Source: Acidobacteriota bacterium
GTDB lineage: Bacteria; Acidobacteriota; Terriglobia; Bryobacterales; Bryobacteraceae
Direction of reading: 5' to 3'
Length of the DNA: 64,000 bases
Assembly: GCA_026393985.1 (NCBI GenBank)
Contig: JAPKZB010000079.1
Location: 62,001-126,000, forward strand
The notes beneath the pieces were generated by a model. It saw only the letters and a program-made list of their open reading frames with translations, was not told the DNA's origin and ran no database searches. Below, in pieces: positions 52,958 through 60,668 of this stretch (positions are counted from its first letter, which is position 1; every line of letters begins with the position of its first letter). The position numbers were made by a program, and so were the translations under genes.

Positions 52958-54808
52958 ATGCCCGAAGCTATAGTCTGGCGGCCGGATGCGGCGACAATCG
53001 AGCGGGCGCAACTCACCCGGTTTCTTGCGCAAGTGAGTTTGGGGTCGTATACCGAGCTAGAGGCGAAGGCGGCGGCGGACCCGGCGTGGTTTACCGGGGA
53101 GTGGCTACGGTTTCTCGATTTGCCCTGGGACCGGCCGTATACGCAGGTGATGGACTGTTCGCGCGGGATCGCCTGGACCCGATGGTGCGTGGACGGGGAG
53201 ATGAATATCGGGACGGCGTGTCTTGCGAAGGGGCCGGCGCGGCAGCCGGCGGTGGTGTGGGAGGGGGAAGAGGGCGTGACGCGGTCCTGGAGTTACCGGG
53301 CGCTGCGGTTGGCGGTGGAGCGGTGCGCGGGCGGGTTGCGGACGATGGGCATTCGGAAGGGTGATGCGGTGGGGGTGCATCTGCCGATGATGCCGGAGAC
53401 GGTGGCGGTGATGGTGGCGCTGGCGCGGATTGGGGCGGTGGCGGTGCCGCTGTTTACGGGGTTTGGGCCGTCGGCGATGGCGGCGCGGCTGCGGGATGTG
53501 GGCGCTAAGGCGGTGTTTACGTGCAATGCGTTTCCGCGGCGCGGGAAGCTGATTGAGGCCAAGCGGGCGGTGGACGAGGCGGACGCGGCGGAGTTGGTGA
53601 TTGTGGTCGAGCGCGTGGAGGGGTATGCGGTGGCGATGCGCCCGGGGCGGGACATCGGCTGGCGGGAGTTTTGCGAGTTGGCGGGGGACGCGGCGCCGGA
53701 GCGGGTATCGGCCGAGGATCCGCTGCTGCTGATCTACACTTCCGGGACCACGGGGGCGCCGAAGGGGATTCTGCATACGCACTGCGGCTTTCCCGTGAAA
53801 GGGGCGCAGGATATGGCGCTCAACATGGACGTGGGGCCGGGGACGCGGGTGAGCTGGCTGACGGATATTGGCTGGATGATGGGGCCGTGGCTGATTTATG
53901 GCAGTCTGCTGCTGGGGGCGACGATGGCGCTCTATGACGGAGCGCCGGAGCATCTGTGGGCGTTTACGGCGCGGCAGGGGGTGGAGGTGCTGGGGGTGTC
54001 GCCGACGCTGGTGCGGACGTTGATGGGGGCGCCGGTGCGGCAGGAGTTTTCGCGACTGCGGCTGCTGGGTTCGACGGGGGAGCCGTGGACGCGGGATGCG
54101 TGGATGTGGCTGTTTGAGAAAGTGGGCCGGGGGAGGCTGCCGCTGATCAACTACTCGGGCGGTACGGAGGCATCGGGGGGCATTCTGTGTTCGAACCCGC
54201 TGCTTCCGATAAAGCCCTGCGCGTTTTCGGCGCCTTGTCCCGGGATGGCGGCGGATATTGTGGACGCGGACGGAGAAGGGGTGGGGGAGCTGGTGGTGCG
54301 GCAGCCGTGGATTGGCATGGCGCGGGGATTTTACAAAGACCCGGCGCGATACGAGGAGACTTACTGGTCGCAGTTTCCGGGGGTGTGGCGGCACGGGGAC
54401 TTTGCGGCGCGGGACGAAGACGGGTTCTGGTACATCCACGGCCGGAGCGACGATACGATCAAGATTGCGGGCAAGCGGGTGGGTCCGGCCGAGGTGGAGA
54501 CGATTGTGACCTCGCACGGGGCGGTGCGGGAGGCGGCGGCGATTGGGGTGCCGGATGCGTTGAAGGGCAGCGAGTTGATTGTGTATTGCGTGCGGCAGGG
54601 GGAGGTGTCGGCGGCGGAGGTGGCGGACCTGGTGGCGCGGGAGTTGGGTAAGCCGCTGCGGCCACGGGAGGTGCGCTTTGTTTCCGGGCTGCCGAAGACG
54701 CGGAACGGGAAGGTGATGCGGCGGCTGGTGCGGGCGGCGCGGCTGGGGCTGCCGCTGGGGGATACGAGTAATCTGGAGAATCCGGAAGTATTAGAGGAGT
54801 TTCGATAA
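52958..54808 (+). CDS. Acyl-CoA synthetase (acetyl-CoA synthetase-like AMP-forming enzyme)
   Basis: A 616-residue ANL-superfamily enzyme. An ACS-type N-terminal domain (YTELEAKAAADPAWFTGEWL) precedes the adenylation core: IYTSGTTGAPKGILHTH, WLTDIGWMMGPW, NYSGGTEASGG, RHGDFAARDEDGFWYIHGRSDDTIK, and the catalytic Lys in KTRNGKVMRR. It activates a carboxylic acid, probably short or branched, as the acyl-CoA. It is distinct from the acs gene at 61958. The degenerate dioxygenase-like gene starts 4 bases downstream, suggesting a shared catabolic context. Confidence 0.88.
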   Translation: MPEAIVWRPDAATIERAQLTRFLAQVSLGSYTELEAKAAADPAWFTGEWLRFLDLPWDRPYTQVMDCSRGIAWTRWCVDGEMNIGTACLAKGPARQPAVVWEGEEGVTRSWSYRALRLAVERCAGGLRTMGIRKGDAVGVHLPMMPETVAVMVALARIGAVAVPLFTGFGPSAMAARLRDVGAKAVFTCNAFPRRGKLIEAKRAVDEADAAELVIVVERVEGYAVAMRPGRDIGWREFCELAGDAAPERVSAEDPLLLIYTSGTTGAPKGILHTHCGFPVKGAQDMALNMDVGPGTRVSWLTDIGWMMGPWLIYGSLLLGATMALYDGAPEHLWAFTARQGVEVLGVSPTLVRTLMGAPVRQEFSRLRLLGSTGEPWTRDAWMWLFEKVGRGRLPLINYSGGTEASGGILCSNPLLPIKPCAFSAPCPGMAADIVDADGEGVGELVVRQPWIGMARGFYKDPARYEETYWSQFPGVWRHGDFAARDEDGFWYIHGRSDDTIKIAGKRVGPAEVETIVTSHGAVREAAAIGVPDALKGSELIVYCVRQGEVSAAEVADLVARELGKPLRPREVRFVSGLPKTRNGKVMRRLVRAARLGLPLGDTSNLENPEVLEEFR

Positions 54809-54812
54809 CGAC

Positions 54813-55796
54813 ATGCCGATTTATCATCAGTTGGGAGTGGTGCCGCGGAGGCGGAACGCCACGTTTATGCGGGCCGATGGTGGCGACCATTTCGTGGCGC
54901 TGGCCGGGAGCGGGGGTTACGGCGGGTCGCTGAGCCGGCTCTACCATGTCAACGACCCGGGGTGCGTGGTTTCGACGCGGCAGGCTTTCGAGCTGGTTTG
55001 GCAGAAGGAGGCGGCGCGGCCGCTGCGTCACCGGCACTTCCGTACGCACCGGCTGACGGCGGCCGACCGGATTCCGCTGCTGTGGAACGATGAGGTGGCG
55101 CTGCACACGTGGACGCCGCACAAGAGCGGCTTTTACCGGAATGCCCAAGCCGATGAGGTGCTGTTTGTCACCGAGGGAGCCGGGACGCTGGAGACCCAAA
55201 TGGGAGAGCTGCCGTATCAGGCGGGCGATTTTCTGGCGATCCCGCGGGGGATTCTGCACCGGCTGCGGATGAACCCGGTGCGGCACCGGTTTCTGGTGAT
55301 CGAGAGCCGGGGGGCGGTGCGGATTCCGCGCGGGCACCGCAACGGGCTGGGGCAGTTGCGGGAGGACGCGCCATACGGGGAGCGGGATATCCGGCGGCCG
55401 GTGGCGCTGCCGGTGCACGCCGAGCGGGGCGCGTTTTCGCTGGTGGTGAAGAAAGACAACTGGCTGCACGAGGTGGTGACGGCGCATCATCCGTTTGATG
55501 TTGCGGGCTGGGACGGGTACTTCTATCCGTGGGCGTTGTCGCTGCAGGACTGCGCGGCGGGGGCGGGGAAGCTGCTGGCGGGCGACGGGTTTGCGGTGGG
55601 CGCTGGGGGGATGGGCGAGGAGGTGGTCTACTGCGTGAAGCCGGGTGCGGCGGGAGTCGAGAGCGGGTCGCTGCTGCTGCATCCGGAGGGTTTGGCGCCG
55701 CGGCGGGCGGCTTGCGAGGTGGCGGTGCGGCTAACGGTGGCGAGGCCGCTGGCGGTGGGCGAAGGAGCGTTGCCGGTGGAAGACAGCGGTTACTGA
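54813..55796 (+). CDS. Homogentisate 1,2-dioxygenase-like protein lacking iron-ligand motifs
   Basis: A 327-residue bicupin related to HmgA: RIPLLWNDEVALHTWTPH, DEVLFVTEGAGTLETQMGEL, GDFLAIPRGILHRLRM, ERDIRRPVALPVHAERGAF and HHPFDVAGWDGYFYPWAL. Functional enzymes continue with a segment holding PYYHRN/PYHHSN (His), SDE/SEF (Glu) and IPHGP (His), the Fe(II) ligands. Here about 40 residues are missing after the GWDGYFYPW block, the first His motif is absent, and the PHGP position reads LAPRRA. Classical homogentisate oxidation is therefore unlikely. It may be a structural or altered-activity paralogue. Confidence 0.75.
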   Translation: MPIYHQLGVVPRRRNATFMRADGGDHFVALAGSGGYGGSLSRLYHVNDPGCVVSTRQAFELVWQKEAARPLRHRHFRTHRLTAADRIPLLWNDEVALHTWTPHKSGFYRNAQADEVLFVTEGAGTLETQMGELPYQAGDFLAIPRGILHRLRMNPVRHRFLVIESRGAVRIPRGHRNGLGQLREDAPYGERDIRRPVALPVHAERGAFSLVVKKDNWLHEVVTAHHPFDVAGWDGYFYPWALSLQDCAAGAGKLLAGDGFAVGAGGMGEEVVYCVKPGAAGVESGSLLLHPEGLAPRRAACEVAVRLTVARPLAVGEGALPVEDSGY

Positions 55797-55854
55797 GAGC
55801 CGGTGCGTAGAATGTTGTATGCTACGAGTCCGGTAATCGGGGGATTGATCGAAG

Positions 55855-56553
55855 ATGGATACTACTCGCGTTCTCGTCGTTGAGGACGAGAAACGAATTG
55901 CTGACTTTCTGGGCCGGGGCCTCGAGAGCGCCGGTTACTCGGTGTCGATCGTTCACGATGGTACGAGCGCGCTTGAGTCGCTGCACGCGTTGGCGCATGA
56001 TCTGGTGGTGCTGGACTTGAACCTTCCGGACATGGACGGGCTGAAAGTACTTGAAAAGATACGGAACCGGAAGGTGAGTCCGCCGGTGTTGATTTTGAGT
56101 GCGCGGAGCAACGTGGATGACCGGGTGCAGGGGCTGGAGTCGGGGGCGGACGACTATATCAGCAAGCCCTTTGCAGTGGTGGAGTTTCTGGCGCGGGTGA
56201 AGGCGCTGTTGCGGCGCGGGGCGCCGCTGCAGGACCGGTTGCAGGTGGGTGACCTGACGCTCGATTGCATCCGGCGCAAGGTGACGCGGGCGGGTGAGAA
56301 TATCGACCTGGCGCCGAAGGAGTTCAGCATCCTTGAGTATCTGATGCGGAACCGGGGGCGCCCGCTGAGCCGGACGATGATTGTCGAGCATGTCTGGGAT
56401 ATGGACTATGACGGTTTGACGAACATTGTCGATGTCTACATCCGGCACTTGCGGAGTAAGATCGACGACCGGTATCCGGTGCGGCTGATTCATACGGTGC
56501 GGGGGATTGGCTACCTGATTGAGGTTCCCGAGACGGGCGGCGAGCAGGAGTAA
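55855..56553 (+). CDS. OmpR-family response regulator
   Basis: A 232-residue protein. Receiver domain: RVLVVEDEKRIADFL, phospho-Asp in DLVVLDLNLPDMDG, Lys in DDYISKPF. The winged-helix DNA-binding domain (LAPKEFSILEYLMRNRGRPLSR..., VDVYIRHLRSKID) closes the protein. It is the first gene of a four-gene unit with the kinase 2 bases downstream. The -10-like TATGCT at 55818-55823 gives a leader of about 25 bases, longer than most units here. Confidence 0.94.
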   Translation: MDTTRVLVVEDEKRIADFLGRGLESAGYSVSIVHDGTSALESLHALAHDLVVLDLNLPDMDGLKVLEKIRNRKVSPPVLILSARSNVDDRVQGLESGADDYISKPFAVVEFLARVKALLRRGAPLQDRLQVGDLTLDCIRRKVTRAGENIDLAPKEFSILEYLMRNRGRPLSRTMIVEHVWDMDYDGLTNIVDVYIRHLRSKIDDRYPVRLIHTVRGIGYLIEVPETGGEQE

Positions 56554-56555
56554 GG

Positions 56556-58064
56556 GTGCTGCAGGGGTGGCTGGCGGAGACCGGCAAGATTGCTCGCGGC
56601 CTGCGGTTCCGGCTGACGATGAGTTATGTCGTGATTCTGGCTCTGCTGCTGGTTGGTATTGGCCTATACTTCCGGGTGAGTCTGGAGCGGTTGATTGAGG
56701 CGCGGACCCGGGAGTTGATTGAGGAAGAGTGGCGGGCGGTGCGGGGCTTTGTGCGGATTGAGCGGGGGCAGGTCACCTGGACGTTCGACCCGCGGGAGGT
56801 GGAGGATGCCTCCTACGTCGAGCGTTTGCGGCGGTTGCTGCTGATTGCCGACCGCGAGGGGACCGTGCTCGAGGTTTCGAATGGATACCGCGCCTTTGGC
56901 GTGGAGACGCCGGCCGAGATCGCGCAGATCCTAGCCAACCGGATGCCGCAGTGGAAGTTGAAGCGAGACGGCCGGGGGACCACGCTGCTGCTGCGCTCCG
57001 GCATCATACGGGTCGCCAATCAGCCGTATTTGCTGGTGGTGGGCCGGACGCTGACGGATAACGAGACGCTGCCGGCGCGGTTTGTGGGCAACTACTTCAG
57101 CGTTTTGCCACTGCTGTTGGGTTTGACGCTGGTGCTGGGCTGGTTTATTGCCGGGCGGGGTTTGGAGCCGGTGAACCGGGTGGCGGCGACGGCGCAGGAG
57201 GTGAGCAGTTCGACGCTGCACGTGCGGATTCCGGGGCGGGGGACCGATGATGAGTTGGACCGGCTGATTGATGCCTTCAACAAAATGATGGACCGGCTTT
57301 CGCAGGGCTTCGAGCAGGTACGGCGGTTCAGCACCGACGTATCGCATGAGTTGCGGACACCGTTGACGTCGATTCGTGGACAGTTGGAGGTGGCGCTGTT
57401 TACGGCCAAGACCAAGGAGCAGTACCGGGACGCGATCGTCAACGCGTTGCAGGATGTGGACCGGCTGTCGAGCATTGTGCGGGCGCTGCTGCTGTTGTCG
57501 CAGTCGGAGGCGGGGCATCTGGTCTTGAAGTTTCTGCGATTGAACCTGAGCGAGACAGTGGGGGAGATTGTTGACCAGTTTCAGATTCCGGCCGAGGATG
57601 CCGGCGTGCGGCTCGATGCGGAGCTGCCGGCCGAGGTGTGGGTGGACGCTGACCGGGTGCAGATGGAGCGGTTGGTGGCGAATCTGCTGTCGAACGCGGT
57701 GAAGTATACGCCGGCGGGCGGGAGGATCCAAGTGACACTGCGGGCGATGGCGAGTGAGCAGGGCGATGTGGTGGAGCTGTGTTTTTCCGATACCGGGCAG
57801 GGAATTCCGGCCGAGAGTCTGCCGCATATTTTTGAGCGGTTTTACAAAGTGCCGGGGGGAGATCCGGAGAAGGGATTGGGGCTGGGCTTGAGTTTTGTGG
57901 CCTGGATTGTGCGGGCGCACCACGGCCGGATTGAAGTGGAGAGCACGGTGGGAGAGGGGACGCGGTTCCGGGTGTTGTTGCCGGCGGGTCCGGAGTCGGG
58001 GGTATCGCTGCCGTCGCTGGCGGGTTTGGGAGCAGGATTGGGAAGGGAGGACAGGCGAGGATGA
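56556..58064 (+). CDS. Two-component sensor histidine kinase
   Basis: A 502-residue kinase starting at GTG 56556. Helix 1 (~21-42), a periplasmic sensor of about 120 residues, helix 2 (~178-202), HAMP (EVSSSTLHVRIPGRGTDDEL), HisKA with FSTDVSHELRTPLTSIRG (phospho-His) and HATPase with NLLSNAVKYTP, DTGQGIP and GLGLGLSFV. The CusS/BaeS-like layout suggests an envelope or metal signal. Its last 4 bases overlap the STAS gene (ATGA), so all three signalling proteins are made together. Confidence 0.94.
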   Translation: MLQGWLAETGKIARGLRFRLTMSYVVILALLLVGIGLYFRVSLERLIEARTRELIEEEWRAVRGFVRIERGQVTWTFDPREVEDASYVERLRRLLLIADREGTVLEVSNGYRAFGVETPAEIAQILANRMPQWKLKRDGRGTTLLLRSGIIRVANQPYLLVVGRTLTDNETLPARFVGNYFSVLPLLLGLTLVLGWFIAGRGLEPVNRVAATAQEVSSSTLHVRIPGRGTDDELDRLIDAFNKMMDRLSQGFEQVRRFSTDVSHELRTPLTSIRGQLEVALFTAKTKEQYRDAIVNALQDVDRLSSIVRALLLLSQSEAGHLVLKFLRLNLSETVGEIVDQFQIPAEDAGVRLDAELPAEVWVDADRVQMERLVANLLSNAVKYTPAGGRIQVTLRAMASEQGDVVELCFSDTGQGIPAESLPHIFERFYKVPGGDPEKGLGLGLSFVAWIVRAHHGRIEVESTVGEGTRFRVLLPAGPESGVSLPSLAGLGAGLGREDRRG

Positions 58065-58465
58065 TGCAGATAACCGAGCGGGAGAAGGAAGGGATTGTGG
58101 TGCTCGACTGCGCCGGGCAGTTGGTGGCCGGCGAGTCGACTGGGGCGCTGCGGGAGCGGCTGAGCGCGTTGATTGCCGCGGGCAGGAGCCAGTTGATTCT
58201 GAATCTGGCCGAGGTGAGCTACATTGACTCGTCGGGTTTAGGGGCGCTGGTGATGTGTTTTTCGAAGGCGCGTCGTGCGGGGGGCATTATGAAGCTGGTG
58301 AATCTGTCGCGGCGGGCGGTGGAGTTGATTTTGCTGACGCGCCTTGAAACGGTGTTTGAAGTCTTTGACGACGAGCAGTCGGCGGTGAACAGTTTCTTTC
58401 CGGACCGGGAGATTCAGAAGTTTGACATTCTGAGCTTCTTGCAGCATCGCAAGAGCGAAGGGTAA
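58061..58465 (+). CDS. STAS-domain anti-sigma factor antagonist-like protein
   Basis: A 134-residue protein of the SpoIIAA/RsbV type: IVVLDCAGQLVAGES, then NLAEVSYIDSSGLGALVM with the serine that anti-sigma kinases phosphorylate. The C-terminal ~30 residues (SFFPDREIQKFDILSFLQHRK) extend past the usual domain. No anti-sigma kinase or sigma factor gene is nearby, so the partner is elsewhere, or the upstream histidine kinase is linked to it. It overlaps the kinase stop and precedes nuoI by 11 bases. Confidence 0.9.
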   Translation: MMQITEREKEGIVVLDCAGQLVAGESTGALRERLSALIAAGRSQLILNLAEVSYIDSSGLGALVMCFSKARRAGGIMKLVNLSRRAVELILLTRLETVFEVFDDEQSAVNSFFPDREIQKFDILSFLQHRKSEG

Positions 58466-58476
58466 CCTGGAAGGAG

Positions 58477-58959
58477 ATGGCAAACTCGATCTCCGAGATT
58501 CTGGGCTCCGCGGCGGCAATCGCCAAGGGCATGAGCGTCACTTTGAAGGAGATGATGTCTCCGACGGTGACCGAGGACTATCCGGATGCTCCGCCGAAGT
58601 TCCAGGAGCGGTACCGCGGGGTGCACGTGCTGCAGCGCGATGAGGCGGGCCTTGAAAAGTGCGTGGCCTGCTTTCTTTGCGCGGCGGCGTGCCCGTCGAA
58701 CTGCATCTACATCGAAGCCGATGAGAACACGGACCAGAAGCGGATCAGCGGCGGCGAGCGCTATGCGAGCGTGTACAACATCGACTACAGCCGGTGCATC
58801 TTCTGCGGCTTCTGCGTGGAGGCCTGCCCTACGGATGCGATTACGCACGGCCACCAGTTTGAGATTGCGAGCTACAATACCTCGACGCTCATCTACCGGA
58901 AAGAGCAGATGCTTGTGAACATCAGTCCGCTCGCGAAGGCGCCGGCGGTGCCGGTGTAG
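58477..58959 (+). CDS. nuoI: NADH-quinone oxidoreductase subunit I (2x[4Fe-4S] ferredoxin type)
   Basis: A 160-residue NuoI-like protein. The N-terminal amphipathic region contains AKGMSVTLKEMMSPTVTEDYP and ERYRGVHVLQRDEAGLEKCVACFLCAAACP, the first four-Cys cluster site. IDYSRCIFCGFCVEACPTDAI is the second. In complex I it passes electrons toward quinone. No other nuo gene is present; instead it ends a regulator-kinase-STAS operon. It could be a detached subunit gene or a dedicated ferredoxin. GAAGGAG precedes the ATG. Confidence 0.88.
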   Translation: MANSISEILGSAAAIAKGMSVTLKEMMSPTVTEDYPDAPPKFQERYRGVHVLQRDEAGLEKCVACFLCAAACPSNCIYIEADENTDQKRISGGERYASVYNIDYSRCIFCGFCVEACPTDAITHGHQFEIASYNTSTLIYRKEQMLVNISPLAKAPAVPV

Positions 58960-58981
58960 ACGGCGGGCGGCGGCCACTAAG

Positions 58982-60010
58982 CTAGCGGACGTTGCGGGCG
59001 GCCAGGCGGATGGTCTGGCGCGTGGCGTTGTTGGTGAGCACGAGATAGCCGTTTTCGTGGCGGACATCGTCGACCTGGTCGAAGCCGGGGGGGATGGCGG
59101 CGTAGAACATGTGGAAGGCGGCCGAGACTTGTGATTTGGCGGGGAGCCAGCGGTAGGTGGGGAGGTCGAAGAGCTTGCCGAGGCTGATGGCTTCGCGGCG
59201 CGAGACGTCAAAGGGCTGGGTGCCGAACTCGAGGCCGCGGGAGAGTTCGCCGGAGGCGGGGTAGTTGTGCCACTCCTGGAGCCAGGGGTAGTCGGCGCGG
59301 GGGAAGTAGTAGCCGAAGACGAGGCGTTTGTCGAGGTGGAGGGCGGTGACGAAGCCGTGGGTGCGGTTGGGGTCGATGGCGCAGCCGGTGTGGTCGAGGG
59401 AGTTGGCGCCGGGGGGGACGCTGCGGAGGTTGCGGGTGCCGCCGTTGCGCAGGGGGACGTGGGGATAGGTGAACTCGACGCCGGCGTTGAGGGTGGCCTT
59501 GGGGCCGCCTTTTTCGTCGGGGCGGGTGAGGCAGCGGCCGACGGAGGCGTCGACGACGGTTTGGCCGGGGGTGAGGAAGGGGGCGCCGATGGTGCCGTGT
59601 TCGGCCCAGTTGAGGGGACGGTCGAAGGCGAGTTCGTTGGTGACGGTGGTTTCGACGGTGATGACCTGTTCGCCGGGGAGGAGGGTGATGCGGCGGGTGA
59701 TGGCTTCATGAAGCAGGGGGAGGCGCGTGGAGAAGACGCCGGGCGCGGATTGGGTCCAGGATTGGCGAACGGCTTCGCCGTGGCCGGGGAGGCCGGCGGC
59801 CTGCTCTTCTTTGGAGGTGGGGCCGAAGCCGTCGAGGCAGAGGAAGTGGCCCTGGTAGTTGCCGCTGCCTTTCCACATGGGATTGGTTTGGGCGGGGTCG
59901 GCGAGGAGGAGGAGTTTGGTGAAGGCGCCGCCCGGGTTTTGGACGGAGAGTTCGAGTTTGTCGTTCTTGATGAGGGTGAGGTCGGCGAACAGGAGCAGGA
60001 GCGCGAGCAT
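58982..60010 (-). CDS. Secreted galactose mutarotase-like protein
   Basis: A 342-residue β-rich protein with a weak signal (MLALLLLFADLTLI). It has the aldose 1-epimerase-like start LIKNDKLELSVQNPGGAFTKLLL, a mid-protein RRITLLPGEQVITVETTVTNE, LNWAEHGTIGAPFL and DKRLVFGYYFPRADYPWLQEW. The fold assignment is by pattern only; catalytic His/Glu positions are not certain. The frame is open upstream, but ATG 60010 begins the hydrophobic leader. TAGAAT (60016-60021, minus) ends 5 bases before it, and the divergent gene starts 27 bases away. Confidence 0.68.
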   Translation of the reverse strand: MLALLLLFADLTLIKNDKLELSVQNPGGAFTKLLLLADPAQTNPMWKGSGNYQGHFLCLDGFGPTSKEEQAAGLPGHGEAVRQSWTQSAPGVFSTRLPLLHEAITRRITLLPGEQVITVETTVTNELAFDRPLNWAEHGTIGAPFLTPGQTVVDASVGRCLTRPDEKGGPKATLNAGVEFTYPHVPLRNGGTRNLRSVPPGANSLDHTGCAIDPNRTHGFVTALHLDKRLVFGYYFPRADYPWLQEWHNYPASGELSRGLEFGTQPFDVSRREAISLGKLFDLPTYRWLPAKSQVSAAFHMFYAAIPPGFDQVDDVRHENGYLVLTNNATRQTIRLAARNVR

Positions 60011-60036
60011 GCTGCATTCTACGTCAGAATAGAGGC

Positions 60037-60396
60037 ATGTGGGGAATCTTGTTGTTCGCGGTGATGACGGTGGCGCAGGTGGAGAAGCTGCTGGAGCAGG
60101 GGCGGAATCTTTCGGCCAATCCGCTGCAGCGGCTGGAGCAGCGGTTGAAGTCGAATCCGGACGATGCGGCGGCGCGGATTCAGCTGCTGGCGTGGTATAC
60201 GGAGAACGCGTCGACGGCGGGGGAGGCGACGGCGAAGGCGGCGCGGGTGGATCACATTTTGTGGTTTCTTGAAAACGACGCGAAGAACCCGGTGTTGACG
60301 CATGCGTCGGGCGTCGGAAAGCTGAATTGCGAAACGAAGCCAACGAGCCGGGAGGAGGAGCGGACGTGTGAGCTTCAGGGTCGGGCGCGGAAGTAG
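60037..60396 (+). CDS. Small exported helical protein, possibly C-terminally truncated
   Basis: A 119-residue protein. After a short signal (MWGILLFAVMTVA) come two helices with the pattern QRLEQRLKSNPDDAAARIQLL and ARVDHILWFLENDAKNPVL. Longer acidobacterial proteins with this start continue for another 100 or more residues. Here the sequence turns basic and polar (TKPTSREEERTCELQGRARK) and ends 22 bases inside the convergent gene, so loss of the original end is possible. CAGAAT at 60025-60030 ends 6 bases before the ATG. Confidence 0.55.
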   Translation: MWGILLFAVMTVAQVEKLLEQGRNLSANPLQRLEQRLKSNPDDAAARIQLLAWYTENASTAGEATAKAARVDHILWFLENDAKNPVLTHASGVGKLNCETKPTSREEERTCELQGRARK

Positions 60397-60662
60397 AGGA
60401 GCGTGGCGGCGCCGAGGATGACGGCGGCGACGAAGACGGCGTTGGCGGCCCAGATGAGCCAGTAGAAGACGCGCCAGCGGCGGAAGAGGCGGTGGGCGGG
60501 GATGGTGGCGCGGCAGTGGTCGTAGAGAGGGCGGTCGGGGAGGAAGGGGTTGGTGGGGGGAAGTTCGGGGAAGCGGAGGCGGAGTTCGAAGCGGAGGAGG
60601 CTGTAGGGGATGCTGAGGGCGGCGGCGGCGCTGATCAGGAGGAGGATGAGCGCCGCCGGCAT
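60375..60662 (-). CDS. Small membrane protein with two helices
   Basis: A 95-residue protein with helices at ~3-25 (ALILLLISAAAALSIPYSLL) and ~68-90 (FYWLIWAANAVFVAAVILGAA), and an Arg-rich loop between. It is the second gene of a unit with the XylA-like isomerase, 6 bases downstream of it. No family recognised. Confidence 0.6.
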   Translation of the reverse strand: MPAALILLLISAAAALSIPYSLLRFELRLRFPELPPTNPFLPDRPLYDHCRATIPAHRLFRRWRVFYWLIWAANAVFVAAVILGAATLLYFRARP

Positions 60663-60668
60663 GGCGGG

